41,798 nucleotides of DNA from Dysgonamonadaceae bacterium (GCA_031267615.1 JAIRYM010000092.1:1-41798); one strand, 5' to 3'. Shown: positions 13,280-23,913, numbered from the stretch's first letter. A program made the numbers and translations. Notes: generated from the sequence alone by a model not told the origin.

Positions 13280-14791
13280 ATGATAGAAATATTAGATACA
13301 ACGTTGCGCGACGGCGAACAAACTTCTGGCGTATCATTTTCATCTTCAGAAAAATTACATATTGCTCGATTCCTTTTGAGCAAAGTTAATGTGGACAGGC
13401 TTGAAATAGCCTCTGCAAAAGTGTCGGAAGGCGAATTTGAAACTGTCAAACGAATAACCAATTGGGCGACAGGTAACGGCAAAATCAATCGCATCGAAGT
13501 GCTTGGTTTTGTAGATGGCGAGATTTCTCTGAACTGGTTGCAGGCGGCAGGAGCGCGAGTTATGAATCTGCTCTGCAAAGGCTCGATGAAACACTGTCGC
13601 GAACAACTGCGAAAGACTCCTGAACAGCATCTTTCTGATATTGTCAATGTCCTGAACAATGCGAAAGAGCGCGACATAACCGTAAATATTTATCTCGAAG
13701 ACTGGTCGAATGGTATGATTCATTCGTCGGAATATGTTTTCTTCCTGATGGATAATCTTAAAGATAAAAACATTAAACGGTTTATGTTGCCAGATACGCT
13801 TGGCATACTTAATCCCATCAATACAGGCAAGCTTTGCCGCCTTATGCTCGAAAAATACCCTGAACTGCATTTCGATTTTCACGCGCACAACGATTACGAT
13901 TTGTCTGTCGGAAATGTGCTTGCAGCAGTTGCAGCAGGCATAAAAGGCGTTCATACAACTGTCAACGGTTTGGGCGAACGTGCAGGAAATGCTCCTCTGG
14001 CAAGTGTTATCGCCGTTTTGCACGACCAGATGAAAATAGATACTAACATACGCGAAAATGCTTTGACAGAGGCAGGGCGACTTGTCGAATCATACGCAGG
14101 TATTCGTATCCCGAACAATCAACCTGTTACCGGTGACAGCGTTTATACGCAATGCGCAGGGATTCACGCCGATGGCGACAATAAAAACAACTTGTATTAT
14201 AATGACTTGCTTCCTGAACGCTTCGGACGCTCTCGCGAATATGCGCTCGGCAAACTTTCGGGTAAGGCAAATATAAAAAAGAATCTGGAAGCTATGGGTA
14301 TGACCGAAATTGACGATGCCGACATGCGCAAAATCACCGAACGTATTATCGAACTGGGCGATAAAAAAGCAGGCGTTACTCAGGATGATTTGCCGTATAT
14401 CATTGCCGACGTGCTGCATCTCGACAGCAACGACAGAATCTCTATCGTCAACTATTCGTTTTCCCTGTCGAAAGGTTTGCGTCCTGCGGCGACAGTTCGC
14501 ATCAGTATCAATGGTGCCGAGTATGAGCAGACAGCGGCTGGAGACGGTCAGTATGATGCTTTTTCAAAAGTATTGTGGAAGATATATACAGGTCTTGGCA
14601 AATCTACTCCCGAATTGACTGATTATAATGTGTCGATTCCTCGTGGCGGCAAAACAAATGCACTCGTGCAGACAACCATTTCGTGGCATTTTCACGATAA
14701 AGATTTTAAAACTCGCGGACTGGACGCCGACCAGACGGCAGCAGCAATCAAGGCGACGGTGAGAATGTTGAATATGATTGAAAATATGTAA
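13280..14791 (+). CDS. 2-isopropylmalate / citramalate synthase family enzyme
   Basis: 503 residues. The enzyme condenses acetyl-CoA with a 2-oxoacid, a first step toward leucine or isoleucine. The HMGL-like TIM barrel starts with LDTTLRDGEQTSGVSF (residues 5-20), carries the metal-binding FDFHAHNDYDLSVGN near 200, and the NGLGERAGNAPL motif near 230. A LeuA-type regulatory domain occupies about residues 370-503 (SFSLSKGLRPAATVRISING). The barrel is divergent from classical LeuA, and the family in Bacteroidetes is annotated variously as isopropylmalate synthase or citramalate synthase, so the oxoacid is left open. It has its own promoter and sits 9 bp upstream of fhs in one operon. Confidence 0.8.
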   Translation: MIEILDTTLRDGEQTSGVSFSSSEKLHIARFLLSKVNVDRLEIASAKVSEGEFETVKRITNWATGNGKINRIEVLGFVDGEISLNWLQAAGARVMNLLCKGSMKHCREQLRKTPEQHLSDIVNVLNNAKERDITVNIYLEDWSNGMIHSSEYVFFLMDNLKDKNIKRFMLPDTLGILNPINTGKLCRLMLEKYPELHFDFHAHNDYDLSVGNVLAAVAAGIKGVHTTVNGLGERAGNAPLASVIAVLHDQMKIDTNIRENALTEAGRLVESYAGIRIPNNQPVTGDSVYTQCAGIHADGDNKNNLYYNDLLPERFGRSREYALGKLSGKANIKKNLEAMGMTEIDDADMRKITERIIELGDKKAGVTQDDLPYIIADVLHLDSNDRISIVNYSFSLSKGLRPAATVRISINGAEYEQTAAGDGQYDAFSKVLWKIYTGLGKSTPELTDYNVSIPRGGKTNALVQTTISWHFHDKDFKTRGLDADQTAAAIKATVRMLNMIENM

Positions 14792-14800
14792 ATTCAAGTT

Positions 14801-16471
14801 ATGCTTACAGATATAGAAATAGCCCGTTCGATCGAACTGAAAAAAATTAAATCAATTGCTCGGAAAACAGGAATTCCTGTTGAGAAAATAATGAATTATG
14901 GCAAGTATATTGCCAAGGTTCCTGTCGATTTGATTGATGCCGAAAAAGTAAAAAAAAACAATCTGATTCTCGTTACAGCTATCACGCCGACAAAGTCGGG
15001 AGTTGGAAAAACTACCGTATCCATCGGGCTGACGCTCGGACTTTGCAAAATTGGGAAACGCGCGATAGTAGCCCTGCGCGAGCCGTCGCTCGGTCCATGT
15101 TTCGGAATGAAAGGCGGAGCGGCAGGCGGAGGATATGCACAATTGCTGCCGATGGAAAATATAAATCTGCACTTCACCGGAGATTTTCACGCTGTTACTT
15201 CGGCGCATAATATGATTACTGCTTTGCTTGATAATTATTTATATCAAAATCGGGGTACAGGCGAGCGGGCTTTGAAAGAAATAATGTGGAAAAGAGTGCT
15301 TGACGTTAACGACCGATCCCTGCGAAAGGTTATTACAGGTTTGGGAGGATACACCAACGGAATCCCTGCTGAAACAGGATTCGATATCACGCCTGCATCG
15401 GAAATTATGGCTATCCTCTGCCTTGCTGAAACTCTCGACGATCTGAAACATCGCATCGGCGAAATAATGCTCGGCACTGATTTTCAGAATTATCCGTTTA
15501 AGGTTAAGGATTTGGGCATAGAAGGCGCGATTACTGTGCTGCTGAAAGATGCAATACTCCCGAATCTCGTGCAGACAACCGAAAATACTGCGGCTTTTGT
15601 GCACGGCGGACCGTTTGCCAATATTGCTCACGGATGCAACTCGCTTGTCGCTACAAAAATGGCGCTGACGTATGCAGATTATGTTGTTACCGAAGCTGGA
15701 TTCGGCGCAGATTTGGGTGCTGAGAAGTTTTTCAATATTAAATGCCGTAAAGGTGGACTGCTGCCGCGACTGACGATTATTGTTGCGACTTCGCAAGGTT
15801 TGAAAATGCACGGAGGTGCAAAGGAAGACATGCTGCATGTACCTGACTGCAGTGCGCTGGTAAACGGTTTTGAAAATCTGGACAGGCATCTCGAAAATCT
15901 TGCTCAGTTTGGACAAAAAGTTGTAGTGGCATTCAATCGGTATTCTTTTGACACGGAAAACGAAATTGATCTTGTCAGAGAACACTGTGTGGCGAAAGGC
16001 GTAGAGTTTGCCGTGAACAACGCGTTTTATGAGGGCAGCGACGGAGCTGTTGATCTTGCCCGACTGGTTGTTGAGGTGATAGAAAAGACTCCGGCTAAAC
16101 CGCTGAATTTTTCTTACGAAGAAAATGATGATATCCGTACAAAGATCAATAAAATTTCACGCCGGATTTATGGTGCGGATACAGTGCAGTTCAGTGACAG
16201 AGCAGAAAAAATGATGAAACTTGCCGCAAATATGGGTATTGAACATTTTCCAGTATGTATTGCCAAAACACAATATTCTTTCTCAACAGACCCGAAAGCT
16301 TTCGGCGCAGCGAGTGGATTCAAAGTGAAAATTAACGACATGGTGATCAACAACGGAGCGCAGTTTATTGTCGCTATTGCCGGCGAGATTATGCGAATGC
16401 CAGGGTTGCCGAAAAAACCTGCCGCCGTTAATATCAATATCGTAAACGGATACATTGAAGGGCTGTCGTAA
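14801..16471 (+). CDS. fhs: formate--tetrahydrofolate ligase
   Basis: 556 residues, the usual length. It makes 10-formyl-tetrahydrofolate from formate, ATP and THF for purine and initiator Met-tRNA formylation. Visible: the N-terminus [19 protein letters not shown], the nucleotide-binding loop [16 protein letters not shown] near residue 66, [20 protein letters not shown] near 95, and [14 protein letters not shown]. It follows the LeuA/CimA-like gene by 9 bp with no terminator between. It is convergent with the Rel gene. Confidence 0.95.
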   Translation: MLTDIEIARSIELKKIKSIARKTGIPVEKIMNYGKYIAKVPVDLIDAEKVKKNNLILVTAITPTKSGVGKTTVSIGLTLGLCKIGKRAIVALREPSLGPCFGMKGGAAGGGYAQLLPMENINLHFTGDFHAVTSAHNMITALLDNYLYQNRGTGERALKEIMWKRVLDVNDRSLRKVITGLGGYTNGIPAETGFDITPASEIMAILCLAETLDDLKHRIGEIMLGTDFQNYPFKVKDLGIEGAITVLLKDAILPNLVQTTENTAAFVHGGPFANIAHGCNSLVATKMALTYADYVVTEAGFGADLGAEKFFNIKCRKGGLLPRLTIIVATSQGLKMHGGAKEDMLHVPDCSALVNGFENLDRHLENLAQFGQKVVVAFNRYSFDTENEIDLVREHCVAKGVEFAVNNAFYEGSDGAVDLARLVVEVIEKTPAKPLNFSYEENDDIRTKINKISRRIYGADTVQFSDRAEKMMKLAANMGIEHFPVCIAKTQYSFSTDPKAFGAASGFKVKINDMVINNGAQFIVAIAGEIMRMPGLPKKPAAVNINIVNGYIEGLS

Positions 16472-16491
16472 TCGAAACTCTGTCTTGCGAG

Positions 16492-16510
16492 AAAGCGTAC
16501 ATGGCGCTTT
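16492..16510. terminator. possible hairpin between convergent fhs and rel
   Basis: AAAGCG (16492-16497) and CGCTTT (16505-16510) with a 7-base loop, followed on the plus strand by GAGAGATTTTTAG. The stem is short and the T tract weak. Confidence 0.35.
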
Positions 16511-16532
16511 GAGAGATTTTTAGTCCCGGAAC

Positions 16533-18725
16533 TCAACTCCTGTTAACCGTCTTCACTCCTTTTACTGTCCTGATTTTTCTTATCAATCCTTTCATTGCTG
16601 ACGTGTCGGTCAGCATAACTGTGAGTGTGCCCTGAAATAAACCGTCTTTGGAATCAACATTTATCGAACGGAGCATCATTCCTCTTTCTTGGGAGATCAG
16701 GGAGGTGATGTTTGTTATGATGCCGATGTCATCGTTGCCAACGATTTTTAATGTTACAGCGAAGTTTGCTCCGGGCTTACCGGACCAGCGGACGTTTACA
16801 AGTTTGGAACCAAACCGACCGAACATTTCAGGAACGTTCGGACAGTCACGACGATGGATCTTGAGTCCTTTTGATGATACGAAGCCGAATATCTCATCAC
16901 CGTAAACAGGACTGCAACACTTGGCTAATGAGTAGTCTATGCCGGTAAGATTGTGATCGATCAGAAGGACGTCTTCTTCTGATGCTGAGCGTTCGGGTGG
17001 AATGACGGGTGCAACAAACTGTCCCGCACTTCGATCTGTGTGCGCGGATGTACCTTTCTCCGAGCGCTCAAATTCTATATACTGCTCGACTGTTGTATTG
17101 ACGTCGAAACGACCGTTTGCGATGTCTGCATAAAAATCTGTTACTGTTTTGTAGCCTTTCTTACTGATGAACCGCATGAGTGTTGCTTCGTCCTGATCAA
17201 TCCTGCGATTTTTGAACCGTCGCTGCAGAGATTCCTTCGCATACTCGGCCTGGCGTGCAGAATGTTCTTTGAGCGACTGACGGATCTTAACCAGGGCTTT
17301 TGATGTGATTGCAAAGTTAAGCCAGTCCTGTTTTGGCGTCTGGTTTTGCGAGGTTTGAACATCTACCTGATCGCCGGAATGTAGACGGTGTCTGATTGTA
17401 ACATTTTTACCATTTACCTGTGCCGAAACGCATTTGCAGCCGAGCTGCGAATGTACTGCAAAAGCGAAGTCAAGCACAGTTGCGCAGCGTGGAAGTTTGA
17501 ACAGATCTCCTTTTGGTGTAAAAACAAATATCTCATCCCCGTAGAGATCCATCCTTAAATCGCGAATTATTTCTGCAGGCTCGGAGTTCCTGTGTTCTAG
17601 CGCTTCACGAATGTTGTTCATTAATTCGTCAAGTCCGTTTTCTCCGCTCACGCCCTTATATTTCCAGTGAGCAGCAAGTCCGCGCTCGGCTATTTCATCC
17701 ATTCTGCGGGAACGAATCTGTACTTCTACCCATCTTCCCTCATGTCCCATCACTGTTGTATGCAGCGATTCATATCCGTTGCTTTTTGGAGTTGACAGCC
17801 AGTCTTTTAGACGGTTTGGATTAGGCTGATACATATCCGTTATTATGGAATAAACCTGCCAACATTCCGCTTTCTCCCTCTCCTTTGGCGTGTCAAGAAT
17901 GATGCGTATTGCGAATAAATCATATATGTGTTCAAAATCTATCTTCTGTTTTATCAGTTTATTACGTATGGAATGAATTGATTTTATGCGCCCCTTAATA
18001 TCAAAATTAAGGTTCAGTGCCAACAGACGTTTTTCGACCGGTGATATAAATGAGGCTATATATTCATCTCGCGACTGCTTTGTTTCATTTATTTTGGTTG
18101 CAATAAAATCATACATTTCACGGTCAAAGAATTTGAGAGACAAATCTTCAAGTTCGGATTTTATGCTGTACAGTCCCAGCCTGTGGGAAAGCGGCGCGTA
18201 GAGGAACGACACTTCTTGTGACAGCCGCATCACGGTATCTTCCGGCATCCATTTTCCCATTCTCATAAGATACAGCCTGTCTGCGATCATGATAAGTATT
18301 ACCCTCACATCATCTACAAACGACAGCAGCAGCCTTCTAAAATTCTCAGATTCTATAGATACATTCCGGTCGTATATCTCCTTGACGCGATTCAAACCAA
18401 GAATTATTCCTGCAACATCATCTCCAAACCGTCTCCGGATTTCATTTTCATGCTCCAAACTGTTTGGCTCGGCAGTGATCTCGATGTATGACAGCATGAC
18501 GGCTATGACTGCGTTCCCTCTCAGTCCGATTTCCTCCGCAACAATTATTGCCGTCATCATGCACCGGTTTATTATGTCCAGACCATATTTGTCCTTTAAA
18601 ATTCCATTCCGCTGTACCCATGATTTAATATACTTTCCGGCATCCATCATTGTTTCGTTCGACACCGTATTACCTGCACATCTAAGCAGTTTCCTGCAGT
18701 TCAATATAAAGTTTTTCCTTTCCAT
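16533..18725 (-). CDS. RelA/SpoT-family (p)ppGpp synthetase with degenerate hydrolase domain
   Basis: 730 residues from the ATG at 18725; the frame is open 48 bp further upstream. Order: a degenerate HD domain (about 50-170), the synthetase domain (about 215-345, with YQPNPNRLKDWLSTPKSNGY and HTTVMGHEGRWVEVQIRSR), the TGS domain (IFVFTPKGDLFKLPRCATV, about 390-450) and a C-terminal ACT domain (VTLKIVGNDDIGIITNIT). In the HD domain the expected catalytic HD-x2-ED is replaced by AVMLSYIEITAE, the first His by Asn, and RLHNMR by RLYLMR. Hydrolase activity is therefore probably lost. The synthetase keeps an RLKD motif of the bifunctional type. This looks like the RelA-like paralogue found beside a SpoT-like enzyme in Bacteroidales. 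Confidence 0.88.
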   Translation of the reverse strand: MERKNFILNCRKLLRCAGNTVSNETMMDAGKYIKSWVQRNGILKDKYGLDIINRCMMTAIIVAEEIGLRGNAVIAVMLSYIEITAEPNSLEHENEIRRRFGDDVAGIILGLNRVKEIYDRNVSIESENFRRLLLSFVDDVRVILIMIADRLYLMRMGKWMPEDTVMRLSQEVSFLYAPLSHRLGLYSIKSELEDLSLKFFDREMYDFIATKINETKQSRDEYIASFISPVEKRLLALNLNFDIKGRIKSIHSIRNKLIKQKIDFEHIYDLFAIRIILDTPKEREKAECWQVYSIITDMYQPNPNRLKDWLSTPKSNGYESLHTTVMGHEGRWVEVQIRSRRMDEIAERGLAAHWKYKGVSGENGLDELMNNIREALEHRNSEPAEIIRDLRMDLYGDEIFVFTPKGDLFKLPRCATVLDFAFAVHSQLGCKCVSAQVNGKNVTIRHRLHSGDQVDVQTSQNQTPKQDWLNFAITSKALVKIRQSLKEHSARQAEYAKESLQRRFKNRRIDQDEATLMRFISKKGYKTVTDFYADIANGRFDVNTTVEQYIEFERSEKGTSAHTDRSAGQFVAPVIPPERSASEEDVLLIDHNLTGIDYSLAKCCSPVYGDEIFGFVSSKGLKIHRRDCPNVPEMFGRFGSKLVNVRWSGKPGANFAVTLKIVGNDDIGIITNITSLISQERGMMLRSINVDSKDGLFQGTLTVMLTDTSAMKGLIRKIRTVKGVKTVNRS

Positions 18726-18871
18726 TCGATTATTTTTACAGTAAGAAATAATTGAATTCCAAATAAAATGCAAAGTTACATATTTTTTTTATATTATACA
18801 AATATAAATAATTTTTTTTTCTTGTAAAAATATTTTTGAAATTAAAAAAAAAGAAATTTGGAGCATGCAAC

Positions 18872-19035
18872 ACTTTGAGAATAGAAAATTCAGGAACGAC
18901 GGCTTCCCAATTACTTTGGTAATAGAAAATCATAGAACGACGGCTTCTCTAACACTTTGGGAAGCAAAACTTCGAAGATGACGGCTTCTCTAATACTTTG
19001 GGAAGTAAAACTTCGAGGATGACGGCTTCTCAAAT
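18872..19035. repeat. tandem array of 41-bp units (four copies)
   Basis: Units start at 18872, 18913, 18954 and 18995 with ACTTTGnnAA and end with a conserved GACGGCTTC. The third and fourth units are nearly identical; the first two have diverged. There are no unique spacers, so it is not CRISPR. The unit length is not a multiple of three, so it is not coding. Confidence 0.85.
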
Positions 19036-19272
19036 ATTTGTAAATATAAAATACAATAATATGTAATGTCTATAATAATTCAAATATAAATTATTAATTA
19101 AATCGTAATGGAAAAAGAATTGGAATAAAAAAAAACGATAGATACCAAAATTAGAATATATTCAAAAAGAAAAAAAGAGAAAAAACTTCTGAAAATTTGT
19201 TTTGTAATAATAATAAATATTAAATGTTATGGAAAAAATTATAAACAGATATAAAATATCAATTATTTTACT

Positions 19273-19280
19273 TACCTTTG
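19273..19280 (+). promoter_or_regulatory. -7 promoter box of gcvP
   Basis: TACCTTTG, 31 bp before the gcvP start codon. Confidence 0.65.
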
Positions 19281-19311
19281 CAGAACAAACAGAAAACAAA
19301 CACATAATATT

Positions 19312-22158
19312 ATGGTACAAAAATTTGTAGATCGACACGTTGGAATAAACGAACAGGAAAAAGAAAAAATGCTTGCAGCAATTGGAATTGAGAGCATTGA
19401 CAAACTTATCAGCGAAACAATACCTGAAAATATTCGCCTCAAAAAACCGCTATCACTGCCGCCTGCAATGACAGAACGCGAATTTGCAGAACATATTGCC
19501 GGCATCGCATCACGGAACGAAGTATACACCTCCTATATCGGACAGGGATGGTACGACACCGTCTCACCAGCTGTAATTATCCGGAATGTACTTGAAAATC
19601 CCGTCTGGTACACATCATACACGCCGTATCAGGCTGAAATCTCGCAAGGAAGACTTGAAGCGCTGATAAACTTTCAAACCTTAGTATGTGACCTGACGGC
19701 GATGCCGGTCGCCAACTGTTCCCTGCTCGATGAAGGAACCGCAGCCGCAGAAGCCGCAAACATGCTCTTCCAGTCAAGAAGCGCGGACAAGATCAGTAAT
19801 GATGCCGACATCCTTTTTGTAGATAACTGTATTTTTGACAGAACATTTGCAGTATTAAAGACTCGAGCCGCCGGTAATAGAATAAAAATTCAACGTGGAG
19901 ACTATCGAGAGCTGCTCGATAACGCAAACCGCGATAAAATATTCGCGTCAATAGTACAATTTCCAAACAGTAACGGCTCAATAGAAGATTATCGCGAATT
20001 TATTGCAAGATCATCAGCATCAGACATTAAAACCGCCGTCGATGCCGATCTTTTAAGCCTCAGCCTGCTCACGCCTCCGGGAGAATGGGGCGCCGATGTG
20101 GTTTTCGGATCATCTCAGAGGTTTGGTATCCCGATGTATTTCGGAGGACCTTCGGCAGCATATTTTGCAGTAAAAGAAGAATACAAAAGAGTTGTACCCG
20201 GTCGCATCATCGGAATTTCAAAAGACAAATACGGCAAATCTGCACTCAGAATGGCGCTCCAGACCCGCGAACAGCACATCAAACGGGAAAAAGCCACTTC
20301 CAACATCTGTACAGCTCAGGCGCTTCTCGCAACGATGGCATCCTTCTATGCGGTTTATCACGGTCCCGACGGACTGCGAGATATTGCTCTCAAAATACAT
20401 TCAAAAGCAAAATTCCTGTCTGAAGAACTCACAAAACTCGGTTACAGTCAGGAGAATAAAGACTTTTTTGACACAATAAAAATTAGAATACCGGAAACCA
20501 TTCAGCCTGAAAGAATACTGTTAATATCCGACAAACATCATATAAACCTTCATTACTTTGAAGATGAAACAGTTGGCATCAGCATTGACGAAACAACCAA
20601 TGAAAAGGATTTGGAAGAACTGTATAATATCTTTGCAGAATCAGCCGGCATTGCGTGCAAATTTAACAGTAACTTTAACTACAACAGTTTCAAGTTATTA
20701 AAAACCATTGACGGAAACATGAAACGTACCTCTACCTTCTTGCAGCATCCGGTTTTCAACTCCCATCACACTGAAACCTCGCTCATGCGATACATTAAAT
20801 GTCTCGAGCGCAGGGACATCTCGCTAACACACTCAATGATCTCTCTCGGATCCTGCACCATGAAACTCAATGCCGCGTCCGAGATGCAGACACTCAGCCT
20901 TCCCGGATTTGCCAACATTCACCCGTTAGCACCTGTTGTTCAAACCGAAGGATACAATTATCTTATCGAAAAACTTGGCGAATATCTAAAAACAATAACA
21001 GGTTTTGCCGGAATAAGTTTCCAGCCCAACTCCGGCGCTGCTGGCGAGTACGCAGGACTTACGACAATCCGGTCTTACCTTACCGACACAGGAGAAGGAC
21101 ATCGTAACATAATTCTCATACCCGCTTCCGCTCACGGAACCAACCCCGCAAGCGCTGTTCAGGCAGGATTTGAAACCATAACCGTCAAAACCGACGCAAG
21201 CGGCAATACCGACCTCTCAGATTTGAAGTCAAAAGCGGAACAATACAGTCATTTGCTCGCAGCATTGATGATCACCTATCCATCTACGCACGGCATATTT
21301 GAGACCGGCATTACAGAAATCTGCGACATCATCCACCGCAATGGAGGACAGGTATATATGGACGGTGCCAACATGAACGCCCAGGTAGGTCTCACCAACC
21401 CCGGAACCATAGGCGCCGACATCTGTCACCTGAATTTGCACAAAACTTTCGCCATCCCTCACGGCGGAGGAGGTCCTGGCGCGGGACCAGTTTGCTGTGC
21501 AGAGCATCTGATAGAATATCTTCCCGGCAATATAAAAGGCCGTAAAGTAGCATCATCGCCCTATGGCAGTGCCGGCATATTACCCGTAACCTACGGATAC
21601 ATCAGAATGATGGGTACCGAAGGCTTGCGTCACGCAACAGAAGTCGCCATACTCAGTGCCAATTACCTTGCCGCCAGATTAGAAGGCGCTTACGGAATCG
21701 TATATACTGGCATCAACAGAAGAGTGGGACACGAGCTTATTCTCGACTGCCGCAATCTGAAAGAACAAGCCGGCATCAACGAAACCGACGTCGCCAAGCG
21801 ACTGATGGATTACGGATTCCACGCACCCACGCTGTCGTTTCCCGTTCACGGTACGCTGATGATAGAGCCGACCGAGAGTGAGAGCCTTTCCGAGCTCGAC
21901 CGGTTTGTATCGGCGATGCTTGACATTAAGGGAGAAATAGACGAGATTGCATCCGGCAAAGCCGATGCATCAGACAACGTACTAATCAACGCGCCTCATC
22001 CGCAATACGAAGTTTGCGACGACGAGTGGCGTCACGTCTATCCCCGCAGTAAAGCCGCTTTCCCGCTTGACTGGATTGGAGAAAATAAGTTTTGGATCAA
22101 TGTAGCGAGAGTCGATAATGCTTTCGGCGACAGAAATTTGGTTTGTCGTCTGCCTTAA
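19312..22158 (+). CDS. gcvP: glycine dehydrogenase (decarboxylating), glycine cleavage P protein
   Basis: 948 residues, the usual length of the single-chain P protein. It decarboxylates glycine with PLP and passes the aminomethyl group to lipoylated GcvH. Visible: the N-terminal half beginning FVDRHVGINEQEKEKML and VDADLLSLSLLTPPGEWGAD; the C-terminal half with SLGSCTMKLNAASEM, AHGTNPASAVQAG, and the PLP-lysine site LHKTFAIPHGGGGPGAGP near residue 700. Its own promoter lies upstream; gcvT and gcvH are not in the window. It ends 7 bp from the convergent GH17 gene. Confidence 0.97.
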   Translation: MVQKFVDRHVGINEQEKEKMLAAIGIESIDKLISETIPENIRLKKPLSLPPAMTEREFAEHIAGIASRNEVYTSYIGQGWYDTVSPAVIIRNVLENPVWYTSYTPYQAEISQGRLEALINFQTLVCDLTAMPVANCSLLDEGTAAAEAANMLFQSRSADKISNDADILFVDNCIFDRTFAVLKTRAAGNRIKIQRGDYRELLDNANRDKIFASIVQFPNSNGSIEDYREFIARSSASDIKTAVDADLLSLSLLTPPGEWGADVVFGSSQRFGIPMYFGGPSAAYFAVKEEYKRVVPGRIIGISKDKYGKSALRMALQTREQHIKREKATSNICTAQALLATMASFYAVYHGPDGLRDIALKIHSKAKFLSEELTKLGYSQENKDFFDTIKIRIPETIQPERILLISDKHHINLHYFEDETVGISIDETTNEKDLEELYNIFAESAGIACKFNSNFNYNSFKLLKTIDGNMKRTSTFLQHPVFNSHHTETSLMRYIKCLERRDISLTHSMISLGSCTMKLNAASEMQTLSLPGFANIHPLAPVVQTEGYNYLIEKLGEYLKTITGFAGISFQPNSGAAGEYAGLTTIRSYLTDTGEGHRNIILIPASAHGTNPASAVQAGFETITVKTDASGNTDLSDLKSKAEQYSHLLAALMITYPSTHGIFETGITEICDIIHRNGGQVYMDGANMNAQVGLTNPGTIGADICHLNLHKTFAIPHGGGGPGAGPVCCAEHLIEYLPGNIKGRKVASSPYGSAGILPVTYGYIRMMGTEGLRHATEVAILSANYLAARLEGAYGIVYTGINRRVGHELILDCRNLKEQAGINETDVAKRLMDYGFHAPTLSFPVHGTLMIEPTESESLSELDRFVSAMLDIKGEIDEIASGKADASDNVLINAPHPQYEVCDDEWRHVYPRSKAAFPLDWIGENKFWINVARVDNAFGDRNLVCRLP

Positions 22159-22165
22159 TCTCAGG

Positions 22166-23908
22166 TTATTTTTTTACAATCCTGTGGATATTGCCGTTCA
22201 ATCGCAGCATATAAACACCGGACGGATAAGCCGAAATATCAATATGTCTGCCGACAGTTTGTTTTAACAACATTCCCTGTAGATTCAAAAGCTTCGCATC
22301 GCTCTCTTCAGGAAAAAACACAGTGTTACTCGACGGATTAGGATACGGGCTGTCGGCATGCAGTTTGACATCGCCGATCGACGTGGTAAGAAAATTACGA
22401 TATAAAGGATGCATTTCACCGTTTTCGTCAAAGATCCCGAAATGTTTTTCGATAGCGTGTCCGCTCTTGTTTTCATCATATGCTTCAAAATAGAACGCGG
22501 GGATTGAGTCGGTAGACATCCAGTCTAATACGTTTTCCAGATATTTCGCTGCTTTCTGTTCCGACGCAGTTTGAGTTCCTCCGCCGGGCAGAGAATACGT
22601 CCCTGTATAATACGACGAACCAATTTCAGTCAGGATCAGCATCAGGTTTGGATTGTTGTCTGCTGCTTGTTGCCACTGCTGTTTCAATTGCGGAAACATC
22701 TGGCTTTCAGAAACAGTATCCCAAACTCCAGGATAAAGATTTACTCCCTTAAAATCGAGTTTTTTCTGTACTAACTGTGTCCACGATGCATTGCCCGTAT
22801 CAACGCTACCGATTGGGATAACGAGGTTGTGTTCCTGTACAATTCGCCGCGCAGAATCAATGTATGCCGCGAGGACAGCCGGTTTTAAACCAATTTGCGA
22901 TGGCTCATTTCCAACAGCAATCAAATCAGGCGCTGGATTTGTTTGCAGAATTGCCGTTAATCCTGCCAGCTGTGCATCATTTGCTGCAATATCGTTTGTT
23001 ATATACAGACCGATCATAGATTTCCTGCCCGATTCTTTTGCTATCTTGTTGATATATTCAAGTCCGTTGTTTGTTGTTCCGAAAGTCCGTATCCAGTCGG
23101 TTAAACCGATAATATGTTCCAGTCTTTCGCGGGCAGTTTCTTCTGACAGATGAGAGCCGAAAGTTTCATTATTAAGAACAAGCGACACATTCAGTCCGAA
23201 GAATGTAGAGTTGAGAGTATATGGCAGATACGTCAGATTGACTGTTTCGCTGCATTTATCATCATTCATTAAAACCGCTTTTATTAAAAGAGGTGTGTCG
23301 TCCGGAACAGTAAAAGCATTTCCTTCGTAAGTTTGTGCAGTGGAAGATTCAGCGGGACTGCTTCCGTCGAGGGTATATTTGACAGTACCTTCGTCAGATG
23401 CCGATAGCAGGATTTCTGTTTCCGCAGGCACAAATCCTGGTTGAATATTTGGTATGGGTGCTTGCAGACGGTTTGCCCAAAATGTTGCACGAGAAATTTC
23501 GATCTGCACAAGGTTTCTGCCACCCATGTTGTGTGCTTTTACCGTAGAGCCGTCAACTCCGGCGAACATTGAGCGAAGTACGAGATAAAAGTAACAGTCC
23601 GGCTGTTCGGCGTCGCTGGCGCCGGTTGTAATATTGATGAAGAAGTTACCGTATTCATCAATATCATTCAAATAATTGTTGTAATCTGGTTTGGCATAAG
23701 TGTCGCCCCAAGTTGATTTCAAAAGGGCAATAACTGCGTAATCCTCTGCATTTTCGGCTGTCAGTTCGTTCCAGACAACTCTTCCTTCGGCTATTCCGTC
23801 TTTTCCAACAGGTGGAATATAACTGATTTCAACAATAGGTTCTGAAGCCTGCAAAGCGCCTGCAGTAAAGATAATTACTGCTGACAGAAATAATTTAATA
23901 GCTTTCAT
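22166..23908 (-). CDS. secreted GH17-like glucanase with T9SS sorting domain
   Basis: 580 residues from the ATG at 23908; the frame is open to 23953. Order: signal peptide (MKAIKLFLSAVIIFTAGALQA), an N-terminal beta-sandwich, a chitobiase/beta-hexosaminidase C-terminal-type domain (VKYTLDGSSPAESSTAQTYE, about 183-230), then a TIM-barrel catalytic domain with the GH17 signatures IAVGNEPSQ (acid Glu) and LILTEIGSSYYTG (nucleophile Glu). The last 80 residues are a type A T9SS sorting domain (SPYPNPSSNTVFF, GVYMLRLNGNIHRIVKK). GH17 enzymes cleave beta-1,3-glucans such as laminarin. The start is fixed by an unusually strong ribosome-binding site. It lies 37 bp downstream of metA, so the two may share a transcript. 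Confidence 0.82.
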   Translation of the reverse strand: MKAIKLFLSAVIIFTAGALQASEPIVEISYIPPVGKDGIAEGRVVWNELTAENAEDYAVIALLKSTWGDTYAKPDYNNYLNDIDEYGNFFINITTGASDAEQPDCYFYLVLRSMFAGVDGSTVKAHNMGGRNLVQIEISRATFWANRLQAPIPNIQPGFVPAETEILLSASDEGTVKYTLDGSSPAESSTAQTYEGNAFTVPDDTPLLIKAVLMNDDKCSETVNLTYLPYTLNSTFFGLNVSLVLNNETFGSHLSEETARERLEHIIGLTDWIRTFGTTNNGLEYINKIAKESGRKSMIGLYITNDIAANDAQLAGLTAILQTNPAPDLIAVGNEPSQIGLKPAVLAAYIDSARRIVQEHNLVIPIGSVDTGNASWTQLVQKKLDFKGVNLYPGVWDTVSESQMFPQLKQQWQQAADNNPNLMLILTEIGSSYYTGTYSLPGGGTQTASEQKAAKYLENVLDWMSTDSIPAFYFEAYDENKSGHAIEKHFGIFDENGEMHPLYRNFLTTSIGDVKLHADSPYPNPSSNTVFFPEESDAKLLNLQGMLLKQTVGRHIDISAYPSGVYMLRLNGNIHRIVKK

Positions 23909-23913
23909 TGTTA

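Larger units (their letters stand above)
18726..19311. other. AT-rich divergent intergenic region
   Basis: About 590 bp between the divergent rel and gcvP genes. It holds a 41-bp tandem array (18872-19035) and the gcvP promoter at 19273. The rest is very AT-rich, and I see no gene in it. Confidence 0.6.

Noticed and set aside
13108..13389. Open frame of 93 codons
   Set aside because: It runs through the tRNA-fMet gene and its terminator.
18872..19035. Possible CRISPR array
   Set aside because: Units are directly tandem with no unique spacers, and no cas genes are present; the same holds for 1518-1626 and 34973-35098.
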